From Phycisphaerae bacterium (GTDB taxonomy: Bacteria; Planctomycetota; Phycisphaerae; Phycisphaerales; UBA1924): DNA of 64,000 nucleotides. The notes beneath the pieces were generated by a model that did no database searches, was not told where the DNA came from, and saw nothing but the letters and a program-made list of their open reading frames with translations. The stretch covers positions 1 to 64,000 of the forward strand of contig VGXM01000005.1 in NCBI GenBank assembly GCA_016873295.1, in the 5' to 3' direction. The translations under genes and the position numbers were made by a program. Shown piece after piece: positions 17,437-31,943 of this stretch. Position 1 is the first letter of the stretch. Each line of letters opens with the position of its first letter.

Positions 17437-18084
17437 ATGACGACGAGCGAGATCGAGAAGCGGATCGCCCAGTTCGAGACGATGGTGAGGCCCGGGGCCG
17501 ACCCGGACAACGACATGGCGTGGTTCAGCCTGGCGGGGGCCTACGGGCAGGCGGGGCGTCACGCCGACGCCGCCAATGCCTATCTCAAGTGCGTGGAACT
17601 GAACCCGCGGATGTCCAAGGCCTACCAGCTCGCGGGAGCCGCGCTCATGGCCTCGGGCGACAAGCCCCGGGCCATCGAGGTGCTGACCCGCGGCTACGGG
17701 GTCGCGGCCAAGCGCGGCGACCGCATGCCCATGGCCGCGATGGGCGACCTGCTCGAGCAGTTCGGGGCCCCCGTCCCCAGGGTGGAGGCCGGGCCCGCCC
17801 CCGCCGCGACGCCCGCCCCGTCGGGCTCGTTCGTGGACCGCAAGACGGGCCGCCCCGGCACGAAGATGGCGTCGCCCCCCTTCCGGGGCCCGGTGGGCGA
17901 GTGGATCCGCGACCACATCTCGCGCGAGACCTTCGAGGAGTGGATCCGCCAGGGCACCAAGGTCATCAACGAGATGCGCCTGGACCTCTCCCGCGACGAC
18001 CACGCCGAGGTCTACGACCAGCACATGCACGACTACCTGGGCATCGACGACGACCTCTACCGCTCGCTCATCGGCAAGCGGTGA
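17437..18084 (+). CDS. TPR protein fused to a YggX-like Fe(II)-trafficking domain
   Basis: The N-terminal half (residues ~1-110) carries tetratricopeptide-like helices (WFSLAGAYGQAGRHADAANA, AYQLAGAALMASGDKPRAIE). After an Ala/Pro-rich linker, the C-terminal ~70 residues match the small YggX family: FRGPVGEWIRDHISRETFEE, then WIRQGTKVINEMRLDL. YggX proteins usually stand alone at ~90 residues and protect Fe-S clusters from oxidative damage or carry Fe(II). The fusion suggests a partner-binding module on that domain. YggX's N-terminal Cys is not obvious here. ATG 17437 is preferred over an in-frame TTG two codons upstream. The similarity is recalled, not searched. Confidence 0.75.
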   Translation: MTTSEIEKRIAQFETMVRPGADPDNDMAWFSLAGAYGQAGRHADAANAYLKCVELNPRMSKAYQLAGAALMASGDKPRAIEVLTRGYGVAAKRGDRMPMAAMGDLLEQFGAPVPRVEAGPAPAATPAPSGSFVDRKTGRPGTKMASPPFRGPVGEWIRDHISRETFEEWIRQGTKVINEMRLDLSRDDHAEVYDQHMHDYLGIDDDLYRSLIGKR

Positions 18085-18125
18085 GCGGCGGCCGCCCCAG
18101 GCCGCCAGCCCTGCTGTCTTCGGAG

Positions 18126-18198
18126 TGGAGCGGAGGAGAATCGAACTCCCGACCTCATCATTGCGAACGATGCGCTCTACCAGCTGAGCTACCGCCCC
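18126..18198 (-). tRNA. tRNA-Ala (CGC)
   Basis: The minus strand folds into a 73-base cloverleaf. Acceptor GGGGCGG pairs with CCGCTCC through a G3-U70 wobble, the hallmark of alanine tRNAs. The anticodon loop TTCGCAA gives CGC, reading GCG. The T-loop is TTCGATT and the discriminator is A. CCA is not encoded. Confidence 0.95.
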
Positions 18199-18378
18199 GA
18201 ATCCGTCGCCGGCGCGACCCCCGGCACCGCGGCGCCAAGCGCCCGTCGGCGACAAGGACGCGAGTATAGGCGTCCGACCGCTCGCCTCGTCCCGGCACGA
18301 CGAGGCGCCGCCGCCGCGAGCCCCGGTGGCGCCGCCGGTCCGGGCTCAGCCGGCGATCGACCAGGCCCCCTATGCTTC

Positions 18379-18396
18379 TTGAGATTGTTGTCTCAT
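18379..18396. promoter_or_regulatory. Putative Zur operator upstream of znuA
   Basis: TTGAGA-N6-TCTCAT lies 29 bases before the znuA start codon. It contains the perfect inverted repeat TGAGA/TCTCA. The same pattern, TTGAGA-N6-TATCAA read on the opposite strand, occurs at 52069-52086 in front of a second zinc-linked gene set. A zinc-uptake repressor of the Fur family is the expected binder; no such gene is in the window. Confidence 0.6.
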
Positions 18397-18425
18397 TAAC
18401 CACTCGGCGCGGATTGCGGGGTGTC

Positions 18426-19367
18426 ATGGTGTTCCGATCGCTCGTTCTGATCGCGGCCCTGGGGTTCATGGCGCTCGCCGGGTGCTGGAGGAACGACGCG
18501 GCCCCGCGCGCCCAGGGGCCGGTGCGCATCGTGGTCACGATCCCGCCGCTGCGGGGGCTGGCGCAGGCCCTGGCGCCCGAGGGCGCGAGCGTGCGCGCGC
18601 TCATGCCTCCCGGGCGGAGCGAGCACGGCTACGAGTTCACGCCGTCGGACATCGCCGCGGTCGGGAAGGCCGACGTGGTGGTGTGCGTCGGGCTGGGGCT
18701 GGAGCCGGCGATCGACAGGTTCGTGCGCCAGAACAAGTCGAACCGTCGGCGCGTGGTCGTGCTGGGGGAGGCGCTGGGGATCAAGGGCGACGACCACGCC
18801 CACCACGACCACGGGCCCGACGAGCCCTGCGACCACGCCGTCGACGTCCACGTGTGGCTCGACCCGGTGCTCGTGCGCCGGGCGGTGCCGGCGCTGCGGA
18901 GCGCGATCGAGGGGGCGTTGGGCTCGGCGGGCGCACTGACGGACGCGGAGCGATCCCGGCTCGACGCCGCCGAGGCGGCGCTGCTGGCGTCCCTCGACGA
19001 ACTGGACGCCGAGCACCGCGCGGCCCTCGGGCCGCTCAAGGGGGCGGCGATCGTGACCCACCACGCCGCCTTCAACCGGCTCGCCGAGCGCTACGGCCTG
19101 AAGGTCGCGGCGGTCATCCGCCCCATCGAGGGGAACGACCCGACGCCGGACCAGATCGCCCAGGTCGTGGAGGCGATCCGGCGGGACAAGATCGCGGTGA
19201 TCTTCGTGGAGCCCCAGTTCAGCCCGGCGGCGGCGGGGCGCATCGCCGAGCGCACGGGCACGAAGATCGCGCGGCTGGACCCGTTGGGCTCGGGCGACTA
19301 CTTCGCGTTCATGCGCGCCAACCTGAAGGAGCTGGTCGATCACCTGGCCCCGCCCGGCCCGCCCTGA
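18426..19367 (+). CDS. znuA: Zinc ABC transporter, substrate-binding lipoprotein ZnuA
   Basis: The protein begins with a lipoprotein signal ending LAGC, so it should be anchored in a membrane facing the periplasm. It has the cluster A-I metal-binding protein fold, with EHGYEFTPSD near the first metal ligand and VDVHVWLDP supplying the second His. HHAAFNRLAERYGL carries the third. A His/Asp-rich loop typical of ZnuA (DDHAHHDHGPDEPCDH) sits around residues 120-137. It is the first gene of znuABC and lies behind a putative Zur box. The ATG at 18426 is used because an upstream in-frame ATG at 18372 would place charged residues ahead of the signal peptide and overlap the operator. Confidence 0.93.
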   Translation: MVFRSLVLIAALGFMALAGCWRNDAAPRAQGPVRIVVTIPPLRGLAQALAPEGASVRALMPPGRSEHGYEFTPSDIAAVGKADVVVCVGLGLEPAIDRFVRQNKSNRRRVVVLGEALGIKGDDHAHHDHGPDEPCDHAVDVHVWLDPVLVRRAVPALRSAIEGALGSAGALTDAERSRLDAAEAALLASLDELDAEHRAALGPLKGAAIVTHHAAFNRLAERYGLKVAAVIRPIEGNDPTPDQIAQVVEAIRRDKIAVIFVEPQFSPAAAGRIAERTGTKIARLDPLGSGDYFAFMRANLKELVDHLAPPGPP

Positions 19368-19392
19368 GGCCGGCCCGGTATCCTGCCACTCC

Positions 19393-20250
19393 ATGCCGCC
19401 GGCGCCCCCGTCAAGCCAGACCTGCGCACCGGACATTGAGTACCGGTCGGTGTCGTTCGCGTACAACGGGAGCGAGCGCCGCCCCGTGCTCGAGAACGTC
19501 TCGCTCACGGTCCGGCACGGGGAGCGGCTGGGGATCCTGGGACCCAACGGCGGGGGGAAGAGCACGCTGCTCAAGCTCACGCTCGGGCTCCTGCGCGGGC
19601 ACACCGGCACGATCCTCGTCGGGGGCGTCGACCCCGTGGAGGCGCAGCGACGGCGGCTGATGGGGTACGTCCCACAGCGCGTCGAGGCGGAACTGGCCTT
19701 CCCGATCTCGGTGCGCCAGGTGGTGTCGTTGGCGGCGGCGATCGGCGTGCCGGCGTGGCGCCGGGACGGGGCCGACTCGCGGGCCCGCGCCGAGGAGTGC
19801 CTGCGGCTGGTCGGGGCGGACGAGTTCGCCCAACGCCCGGTGGGGCGCCTCTCGGGCGGGCAGTTGCAGCGGGTGCTGATCGCGCGGGCGATCGCGTGCC
19901 GGCCGCGCGTGCTGCTGCTCGATGAACCGACCGTCGGCATCGACGTGGTGGGACAGAAGCAGTTCGCGGAGCTCCTGGGGCGGCTTGGGGCAGAGCTGGA
20001 CCTGACGATCGTGGTGGTGAGCCACGACATCCGCACGGTGGTGGCGGGGTGCGACCGCATCGCGTGCCTGTCGCGGACGCTGCACTTCCACGCGGCCCCG
20101 GAGGGGCTCACCCCGGCCGTGCTCGCCGAGGTCTTCCGGCACGACGTGGCGGCGATCTACGGCGACGTCCACGTCGATGCGCACGCGGCCAGCCAGTGCA
20201 CCGACCCGTCGCACCGCCACGCCCGCCCGGGGCGGGGAGACGCCAAGTGA
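19393..20250 (+). CDS. znuC: Zinc ABC transporter ATP-binding protein ZnuC
   Basis: This is a 285-residue ABC ATPase with Walker A GPNGGGKST, Q-loop GYVPQ, signature LSGGQLQR, Walker B VLLLDEPT and switch His in VVSHD. The C-terminal tail is rich in His and Asp, common among ATPases of metal importers. Its stop overlaps the GTG start of the permease gene (GTGA), which implies translational coupling. It energises zinc import through ZnuB. Confidence 0.93.
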   Translation: MPPAPPSSQTCAPDIEYRSVSFAYNGSERRPVLENVSLTVRHGERLGILGPNGGGKSTLLKLTLGLLRGHTGTILVGGVDPVEAQRRRLMGYVPQRVEAELAFPISVRQVVSLAAAIGVPAWRRDGADSRARAEECLRLVGADEFAQRPVGRLSGGQLQRVLIARAIACRPRVLLLDEPTVGIDVVGQKQFAELLGRLGAELDLTIVVVSHDIRTVVAGCDRIACLSRTLHFHAAPEGLTPAVLAEVFRHDVAAIYGDVHVDAHAASQCTDPSHRHARPGRGDAK

Positions 20251-21122
20251 GGACGCTGGACTACCTGCTCGACCCCGTGCTCGGGCCCCTGTACTGGCCC
20301 GGCGTGCTGGCGGGGCTGGCGATCGCCGTGCTGTGCGGGGCCCTCTCCGGGCTGGTCGTGGTCAAGCGCCTGGCGTTCATCGGTCAGGGGATCAGCCACG
20401 CGGCGTTTGGGGGCATCGGGCTGGCGGCGATCCTCGGGCTGACCGCCCGCCTGACCGCCGACGGACTGGCCGACGCGCCGCTGGGCGGCGTCCCGCAGTT
20501 CCTGGTGGTCGCGTCGTTCTGCCTGGCGTCGGGGCTGCTCGTGGGGGTGCTGGCCGACCGGGGCGCGACGCGGGAGGACACCGCGATCGGCATCGTGCTC
20601 GTCGCGTCGATGGCCTTGGGCGCCATCCTCCTCTCCTGGGCGGGCACGGGCCTGGCGTGGGAGTCGTTCCTCTTCGGCACGCTCTACAACGTGCCGCTGG
20701 GGGAGGCGGTGGTCGCCATGCTGATGGCCCCGGCCCTGCTGGCGGTGCTGTGGGCGATCCGGCGCCCCCTGGTCTTCTGGGCCTTCGACGAGCCCGTCGC
20801 CGCGACCCTGGGCGTGCGCACCGGCACGATGAAGATGACCCTCCTGGTGCTGCTGGCCCTGGCCACGGTGGTCGCCATGCGCCTGGCGGGCGTGGTGCTC
20901 GCGACCGCAATGCTCGTGCTCCCCGGCGCCGTCGCACTCCGCCTGTCGTCCAGGATGTGGGCGGTCCTCGGGGTGAGCGTCGGCGTGGGACTGCTGGGCG
21001 TGCTGGCGGGGGTCGTGCTCAGTTTCGAGCTGGACCTGGCTCCGGGCCCGGCGATCGTCGCGGTGCTCGCGACCCTGTTCGCGGGGGTCCGACTCCTGGG
21101 CCCGCGCCAGGACCGGGGGTAG
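20247..21122 (+). CDS. znuB: Zinc ABC transporter permease ZnuB
   Basis: The 291-residue membrane protein of the ABC-3 family has about eight hydrophobic helices. It contains the conserved segment VVKRLAFIGQGISHAAFGG near the N-terminus and VVLATAMLVLPGAVAL later, both typical of ZnuB/MntB proteins. The GTG at 20247 sits four bases before the end of znuC and gives the standard N-terminus; longer readings of the frame overlap znuC. It forms the membrane channel of the importer. Confidence 0.93.
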   Translation: MRTLDYLLDPVLGPLYWPGVLAGLAIAVLCGALSGLVVVKRLAFIGQGISHAAFGGIGLAAILGLTARLTADGLADAPLGGVPQFLVVASFCLASGLLVGVLADRGATREDTAIGIVLVASMALGAILLSWAGTGLAWESFLFGTLYNVPLGEAVVAMLMAPALLAVLWAIRRPLVFWAFDEPVAATLGVRTGTMKMTLLVLLALATVVAMRLAGVVLATAMLVLPGAVALRLSSRMWAVLGVSVGVGLLGVLAGVVLSFELDLAPGPAIVAVLATLFAGVRLLGPRQDRG

Positions 21123-21250
21123 GCACTGCGGCGCCGCCCGGGGGCACTGTCGTGGCGTCGGGGTCCCCCCGGGCTCGACTGTCGGTCAGGGCACCGGCAG
21201 TCGTGGCACTTGGGCGCGGGCTCCGTACCATCGCGCCGGGAGGCCCACGA

Positions 21251-21436
21251 ATGAAGCCCGAGACCCTGCTGGCCGAACTCAACCGCCTGAGGCAGGACGT
21301 CCCCAAGGACCCGTCGGACCTGGAGTGGCTGACGCTGCACCACGTCTTCTGCTTCGTGTCGTACAAGATGGGGGACTTCCAGAAGTACGTCGACGAGCAG
21401 GCCAAGGCGGGGGCGTTCGACGCCTTCGAGGGGTGA
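21251..21436 (+). CDS. Small conserved-looking protein of unknown function
   Basis: A 61-residue acidic protein starts at ATG 21251. It contains DPSDLEWLTLHHVFCFVSYK and ends DAFEG. There is no signal peptide, membrane helix or metal motif. I do not recognise the family. The compact helical composition and in-frame start support a real gene. It lies 128 bases after znuB on the same strand but probably has its own promoter. Confidence 0.55.
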   Translation: MKPETLLAELNRLRQDVPKDPSDLEWLTLHHVFCFVSYKMGDFQKYVDEQAKAGAFDAFEG

Positions 21437-21759
21437 CGGGGCCGATCCCCCTCCGATCAGGGCATGAACGGGCCCACCCAGCTTGCCGGGCGGGGTGTCG
21501 GGGGTGGTGGATAACCCGTGGTTGGACGGGGCGCGGGCGGAATTGGTGGATCCCGGGGGGGCTCCGACGATAATCTATGGGTATCGCGGCGGGCGCCGGA
21601 CGCCGGGGGGTGAGAACCACCCAACCCGCTCCCGGGCAGCCCCGCGACGACCGAGCGCCGAGTCCTCCTCGGCCTCGGGCGGTGTGCCGCGGGCGACGGT
21701 CCGCGGGGAAAGAGGGCGGCGGAACGTGTACAGCGATCCGGCCGCCGAGGCTCTTTCGG
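21437..21759. other. Intergenic stretch before the candidate RNA
   Basis: No gene is supported here. GATAAT at 21569-21574 could be a -10 element for the downstream RNA, but the nearest -35-like TTGGTG is 20 bases away, so the promoter is uncertain. Confidence 0.35.
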
Positions 21760-21901
21760 AAGGAGGTGGTCCAGTGATCGCAAGCGACTGTACGAAGGGG
21801 CTGCGCGGGTAACTCGCGGCTCGACGGAGCTGCTGAAAAGCGCAGCCCGCCAGGACATAGCTCCTACGGCCGACCGCCCCCAAGGCGGTCGGTTGTTTTT
21901 C
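21760..21901 (+). ncRNA. Candidate structured RNA or leader with 12-codon ORF and terminator
   Basis: AAGGAGGTGGTCCA (21760-21773) matches the complement of the usual 3' end of 16S rRNA at 13 of 14 positions. It is followed directly by GTG at 21774, opening a 12-residue frame (VIASDCTKGLRG) that stops at 21812. GGGCTGC inside the frame pairs with GCAGCCC at 21842-21848. A strong intrinsic terminator closes the unit. No long gene follows on the transcript. It could be a small RNA, an attenuator-like leader or a micro-protein gene; I cannot name the family. Confidence 0.45.
21870..21901 (+). terminator. Intrinsic terminator
   Basis: CCGACCGCC and GGCGGTCGG form a perfect 9-bp stem with a 5-base loop, followed by TTGTTTTT. 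It ends the short transcript described at 21760-21901. Confidence 0.85.
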
Positions 21902-22092
21902 TGGCTCCTCTGGGCCCCGACCCGCACGCCGAGCCTCAGCGCGCCTCGCAGCGAATGCTCGGGGTCGTGAGGCTCCGATCCGAGCCTCCGTCGCCCAGCC
22001 CCCTCGGGCTCGGCGTGGTTGGAGGGCGGATGGCGCAGGGCCTGGTTCTTCCCGGCGCCCACCGTCGCCGTACGCTCGCGGCGGAGAACCGC

Positions 22093-22956
22093 ATGGACCT
22101 TGTCACGCCGGTGCTGATCGTCGGGTTGGGGGTCGCCGTGGGCGTCGCCGCGCGGCAGTCGTCGCTGCGTCGCCGGTTCAAGCGTCGCCTGAAGAACACG
22201 CGGGCGCAACTCGCGTTCGCGCTGTCGGTGATCGGGCGGGCCGCGGAGGAGGAGGCTCGCCGGGAGGGGCGGGGCGTGCCCTGGCCCGTCGACTTCCGCG
22301 GGATGCACCTGGAAGACCTGGTGATCCACGAACTGGCGCGGGGGATGGGGCCCGGGACGTTCTTCGAGGCCGGGGCCCACGACGGCACAACGTCGTCCAT
22401 CACCCGGGCGCTGGAGGCCCAGGGCTGGCGCGGGCTGCTGGTGGAGGCGATCCCCGAGCGGGCCGAGGAATGCCGGGCGGCGCGCCCGGGGTCGGTGGTC
22501 GAGCACGCCGCGCTCGGCCCGCCGGGCAGCTCGGGCACGACCTCGTTCACCGTCGTGGAGGGGAGCGACACCAAGAGCTTCCGGGACGAGTCGCTGCTGC
22601 AGCGTGAGCACCGGGCCCGACGCCGGCGGTCCGCGTGGCGGCGGGTCACGGTGCCGTACACGACCGCGGGGGAACTGCTCTCCCGGCACGGGTTCGATCG
22701 CCTGGACGTCGCGGTCGTCGACGTGGAAGGGGCCGAGCTGGGGCTGCTGGAGGGCATGGACCTCCCCCGCCACCGCCCCCGCCTGCTGCTGGTCGAGGAC
22801 GTCGGCAAGGGACGGGACGACAAGGTGCGGCTGTTGCTCGAGGGGCAGGGCTACGAGTTGGCGCTGCGGGTGGCCAACAACGCGCTCTTCGTGCCGCGCG
22901 ACGAGGGCGAGCTGCCGGCCCGGGCCAGGGCCCTGGGCGAGCGGATCAAGTTCTGA
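22093..22956 (+). CDS. FkbM family methyltransferase
   Basis: After a hydrophobic N-terminal segment (VTPVLIVGLGVAVGVAA) the protein has a SAM-dependent methyltransferase fold. The SAM loop FFEAGAHDGTTSS and LLVEAIPE follow the FkbM pattern, and DVAVVDVEGAELGLLEGM is its characteristic C-terminal motif. Members O-methylate sugars or other small molecules; the substrate is unknown. ATG 22093 is used because further upstream the frame is low-complexity. No sugar-biosynthesis genes lie alongside. Confidence 0.85.
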   Translation: MDLVTPVLIVGLGVAVGVAARQSSLRRRFKRRLKNTRAQLAFALSVIGRAAEEEARREGRGVPWPVDFRGMHLEDLVIHELARGMGPGTFFEAGAHDGTTSSITRALEAQGWRGLLVEAIPERAEECRAARPGSVVEHAALGPPGSSGTTSFTVVEGSDTKSFRDESLLQREHRARRRRSAWRRVTVPYTTAGELLSRHGFDRLDVAVVDVEGAELGLLEGMDLPRHRPRLLLVEDVGKGRDDKVRLLLEGQGYELALRVANNALFVPRDEGELPARARALGERIKF

Positions 22957-23108
22957 CGCCCGCGCGGGGGAGGTGAACGGGGAGGGCGCAGAGGTCGCGG
23001 AGGGTTGCGGACCAGACCAACAGGGAGTTCGAGAGGCGGGGCGTCGATCACGGAAGCCCCCTCCGACGCCTCCTGGCTCCTCCGCGCGCTCCGCGTTCAC
23101 TTCCCTCC

Positions 23109-25886
<2,778 letters not shown>

Positions 25887-26015
25887 CTCGGAACCCCTGG
25901 GAGAGCGGGCGCCACGCGGGCGCGGATCGGAGCGGGGAGGGTACGGCTCGGCCCCGCTCGGCATCCCGACGGGCCCCGGACACGAGCCCGGAGTGAACGG
26001 CGCCGGTCGCCGGCA

Positions 26016-26037
26016 CCCCCCGCTCGCGCGGGGGGCT
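26016..26037 (-). terminator. GC-rich hairpin after the second pyrophosphatase gene
   Basis: CCCCCCGC and GCGGGGGG pair around a short loop just downstream of the stop of the gene at 26052-28664. There is no T-tract, so it may be a weak terminator or simply a structural repeat. Confidence 0.4.
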
Positions 26038-26051
26038 CGTCGCCCCCCGGG

Positions 26052-28664
<2,613 letters not shown>

Positions 28665-28830
28665 CGGGTTCGTTCCTGGGTCCGTCGCCGAGCAGGCCGG
28701 ATCGGCCCCACCCGGACGGATGGCGTTGGGACGGTGTCCGGGGGCGTTCCGCGCCGATCGCGGGCCCCGGGTGCCGGTAAATGGCCCACTAACGTAGCGG
28801 TTCAAACGCCGTTCCGCCACCCGGAAGCGA

Positions 28831-28860
28831 CAACCCCGCCCGGTCGGCCGGGCGGGGTTG
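28831..28860 (-). terminator. Strong hairpin downstream of the TlpA-like gene
   Basis: A perfect 13-bp stem with loop TCGG lies 25 bases after the stop of the gene at 28886-30202. The arms contain CAACCCCGCCCGG and its complement. No long T-tract follows, but the stability and position fit a terminator separating this gene from the pyrophosphatase downstream. Confidence 0.7.
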
Positions 28861-28885
28861 CGCGTGGATCGGGCCGTGCGGCAGC

Positions 28886-30202
<1,317 letters not shown>

Positions 30203-30331
30203 GACCATCTCCTTGATTCCGCGCAGCCTCACCGACGAGCGAACGCCCGATCGACCGGGGGCGGCGAGCAGCCCTCAAGTGTACAGATCCCCAGGCCCCC
30301 GGGACATACCGAACCGCAACCGTCCCCCTGG

Positions 30332-30564
30332 TGGCGCGGGTCGGAAGTCCGTGGACGGAGCGCTCCGGATGCCACGGGTCATCGGGCGCTCCGCCCGTGA
30401 CCCGTGCGGATCGGGTGCCACGGGTCATCGGGCGCTTCGCCCGATGACCCGTGCGGCTGTTCGAGGCCCGTCCTGACTCCGGCACGGGCGATCCGCAAGG
30501 CGGCTCGCCCGTGGCACCCGCGGCGCCCGCCGGCGCCTTGGTGCACGTTCTTCCGACTCGCGAC
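30332..30564. repeat. Dispersed element with terminal inverted repeats, copy 1
   Basis: The left end GGCGCGGGTCGGAAG and right end CTTCCGACTCGCG form terminal inverted repeats. Inside are large hairpins built on CACGGGTCATCGGGCG and its complement, and GGGCGATCCGC-type arms. Two related copies are at 56227-56645. It encodes no protein. The layout fits a miniature inverted-repeat element or large REP-type palindrome. It fills the gap between the TlpA-like and hydrolase genes. Confidence 0.8.
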
Positions 30565-30565
30565 A

Positions 30566-31399
30566 CTAGATCGGGGCGGTCGGCGGCGTCGCCCCGAGGT
30601 GCCGGGCAAGGAACCCCACCTGCAGGTTCTTGGCGTCGTTCCCGAACCTCCCGAACCCCGCGTGCTCCTGCGGGGCCCCGGTCTGGGGCCAAGTCCTCAG
30701 CTCGACCAGGCCTGGGTCGGCCCCGGCGGACCGGTACCGCTCCCGCAACGCGTCGAGGAACTCCCGCTGGCTGGCGATTGGGACCATCCGGTCGGCTTCG
30801 CTGTGCAACGCGAGCAACGGCACGGGCCGCCAACCGTCCAGGTGCCGCATGGGATCGAGGGCCTCGAGGCGCGCCATGTCCAGGCCGGAACGCCCCCCGG
30901 AACCTCCCGGCGGCATGAGCAGCCCCGTCAGCCAGCCGGCCGCGGCCTCGACCACGGCGCACCGGAACGGGTGAGGGTCGCAGAGCCGTCGCATCGTGAT
31001 CATGCCGCCCGCGGACATGCCGCACAGGGCCGCGTTCGATCGGTCGAACACCGAGCCGTACTCGCCCCCTCCCAGCGCCGCCAGCACCTCGTCAACCTCG
31101 GCGACGCCCTGCTCCACGAGGTCGAGCACGTGGGCCGGGGAGTGCAGGTCCTCGTCGAGCCGCTCGCCGTGGCCCGGCAGGTCCACGGCGCAGGCGCCGA
31201 TCCCGGCCCGGATCCACCGGAGGTACCGCCCCGGGTCGAGTTCCTTGTGCACGGTGCGCCCGTGCATCCAGATGGCGACCGGCCTGCGGCTGGCCCAGTC
31301 CGGGTGGGCCAGCAGGGCCGGCACGCCGGTCGGTCCCAGGCGCACCGATCGCGCCCGGGCGCGGAGGGCCGCCGGGAACTGTCGGAACAGCTCGACCAT
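30566..31399 (-). CDS. Alpha/beta hydrolase (dienelactone hydrolase/peptidase-like)
   Basis: The 277-residue protein shows the alpha/beta hydrolase order. VAIWMHGRT is the oxyanion strand and CGMSAGGMI the nucleophile elbow. LHSEADRMVPI carries the acid residue and PQEHAGFG the catalytic His. No signal peptide is evident, so it is probably cytosolic. The substrate is unknown. It ends two bases from the repeat element and lies nine bases downstream of the DUF3467 gene on the same strand, so the two may be cotranscribed. Confidence 0.83.
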   Translation of the reverse strand: MVELFRQFPAALRARARSVRLGPTGVPALLAHPDWASRRPVAIWMHGRTVHKELDPGRYLRWIRAGIGACAVDLPGHGERLDEDLHSPAHVLDLVEQGVAEVDEVLAALGGGEYGSVFDRSNAALCGMSAGGMITMRRLCDPHPFRCAVVEAAAGWLTGLLMPPGGSGGRSGLDMARLEALDPMRHLDGWRPVPLLALHSEADRMVPIASQREFLDALRERYRSAGADPGLVELRTWPQTGAPQEHAGFGRFGNDAKNLQVGFLARHLGATPPTAPI

Positions 31400-31408
31400 G
31401 CCGGGGGC

Positions 31409-31768
31409 TTACTGCGAGAGCTTGGGGGCCTGCCCGGCGGCGCCGGCGGGGCGGCGCTGCTGGGCCTGCTGGATCTGGATCTCGCCGTTCTGCTCCTCGT
31501 ATTGGCGGATGATCTGCCCGAGCGAGATCGCCAGGCGCTTGGCGCCCTGCCAGTTCATGACAACGCGAGAGCCGACGCTGAAGAGGAGCATGGGCTGGTT
31601 GTCCGGGCCGGGGACGGGCATGTTGAGCCCGAAGTCCATCACGACCTCGTCCTGCGTCGTCGAGGTGCGGATGGTGTTGGCGTAGGCCGTCGCCATCTTG
31701 CTCTCGTCGATGCGGAGCTGGATCTGCTGCTGGTTGTCCTTTCCGGCGCCGGCATTGGTCTCGGTCAT
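31409..31768 (-). CDS. DUF3467 family protein
   Basis: The 119-residue protein carries the DUF3467 pattern. It starts with a strand segment (ATAYANTIRTSTTQDEVVMD), then GSRVVMNWQGAKRLAISLGQ, then IIRQYEEQNGEI. The C-terminal tail is rich in Gln and Ala. The function of the family is unknown. It is likely cytosolic. The close spacing to the hydrolase gene downstream suggests a two-gene operon. Confidence 0.8.
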   Translation of the reverse strand: MTETNAGAGKDNQQQIQLRIDESKMATAYANTIRTSTTQDEVVMDFGLNMPVPGPDNQPMLLFSVGSRVVMNWQGAKRLAISLGQIIRQYEEQNGEIQIQQAQQRRPAGAAGQAPKLSQ

Positions 31769-31943
31769 GGGAACCTCGTGCGTGTTGGGTGCGTGTGCGG
31801 GTACTCTCCGCGCGGGCCGCCGCCGACCCTGCCGTTGAGTCTAACGGGCTGGGCCCGAGTGTCCAGCCTTCCCCCGGCCCGGGTCGGGCGCACTTAGAGT
31901 GGTCGAGCGCCGAAATCGGCGCGCGCAAGGGGCGATCGCGGGC

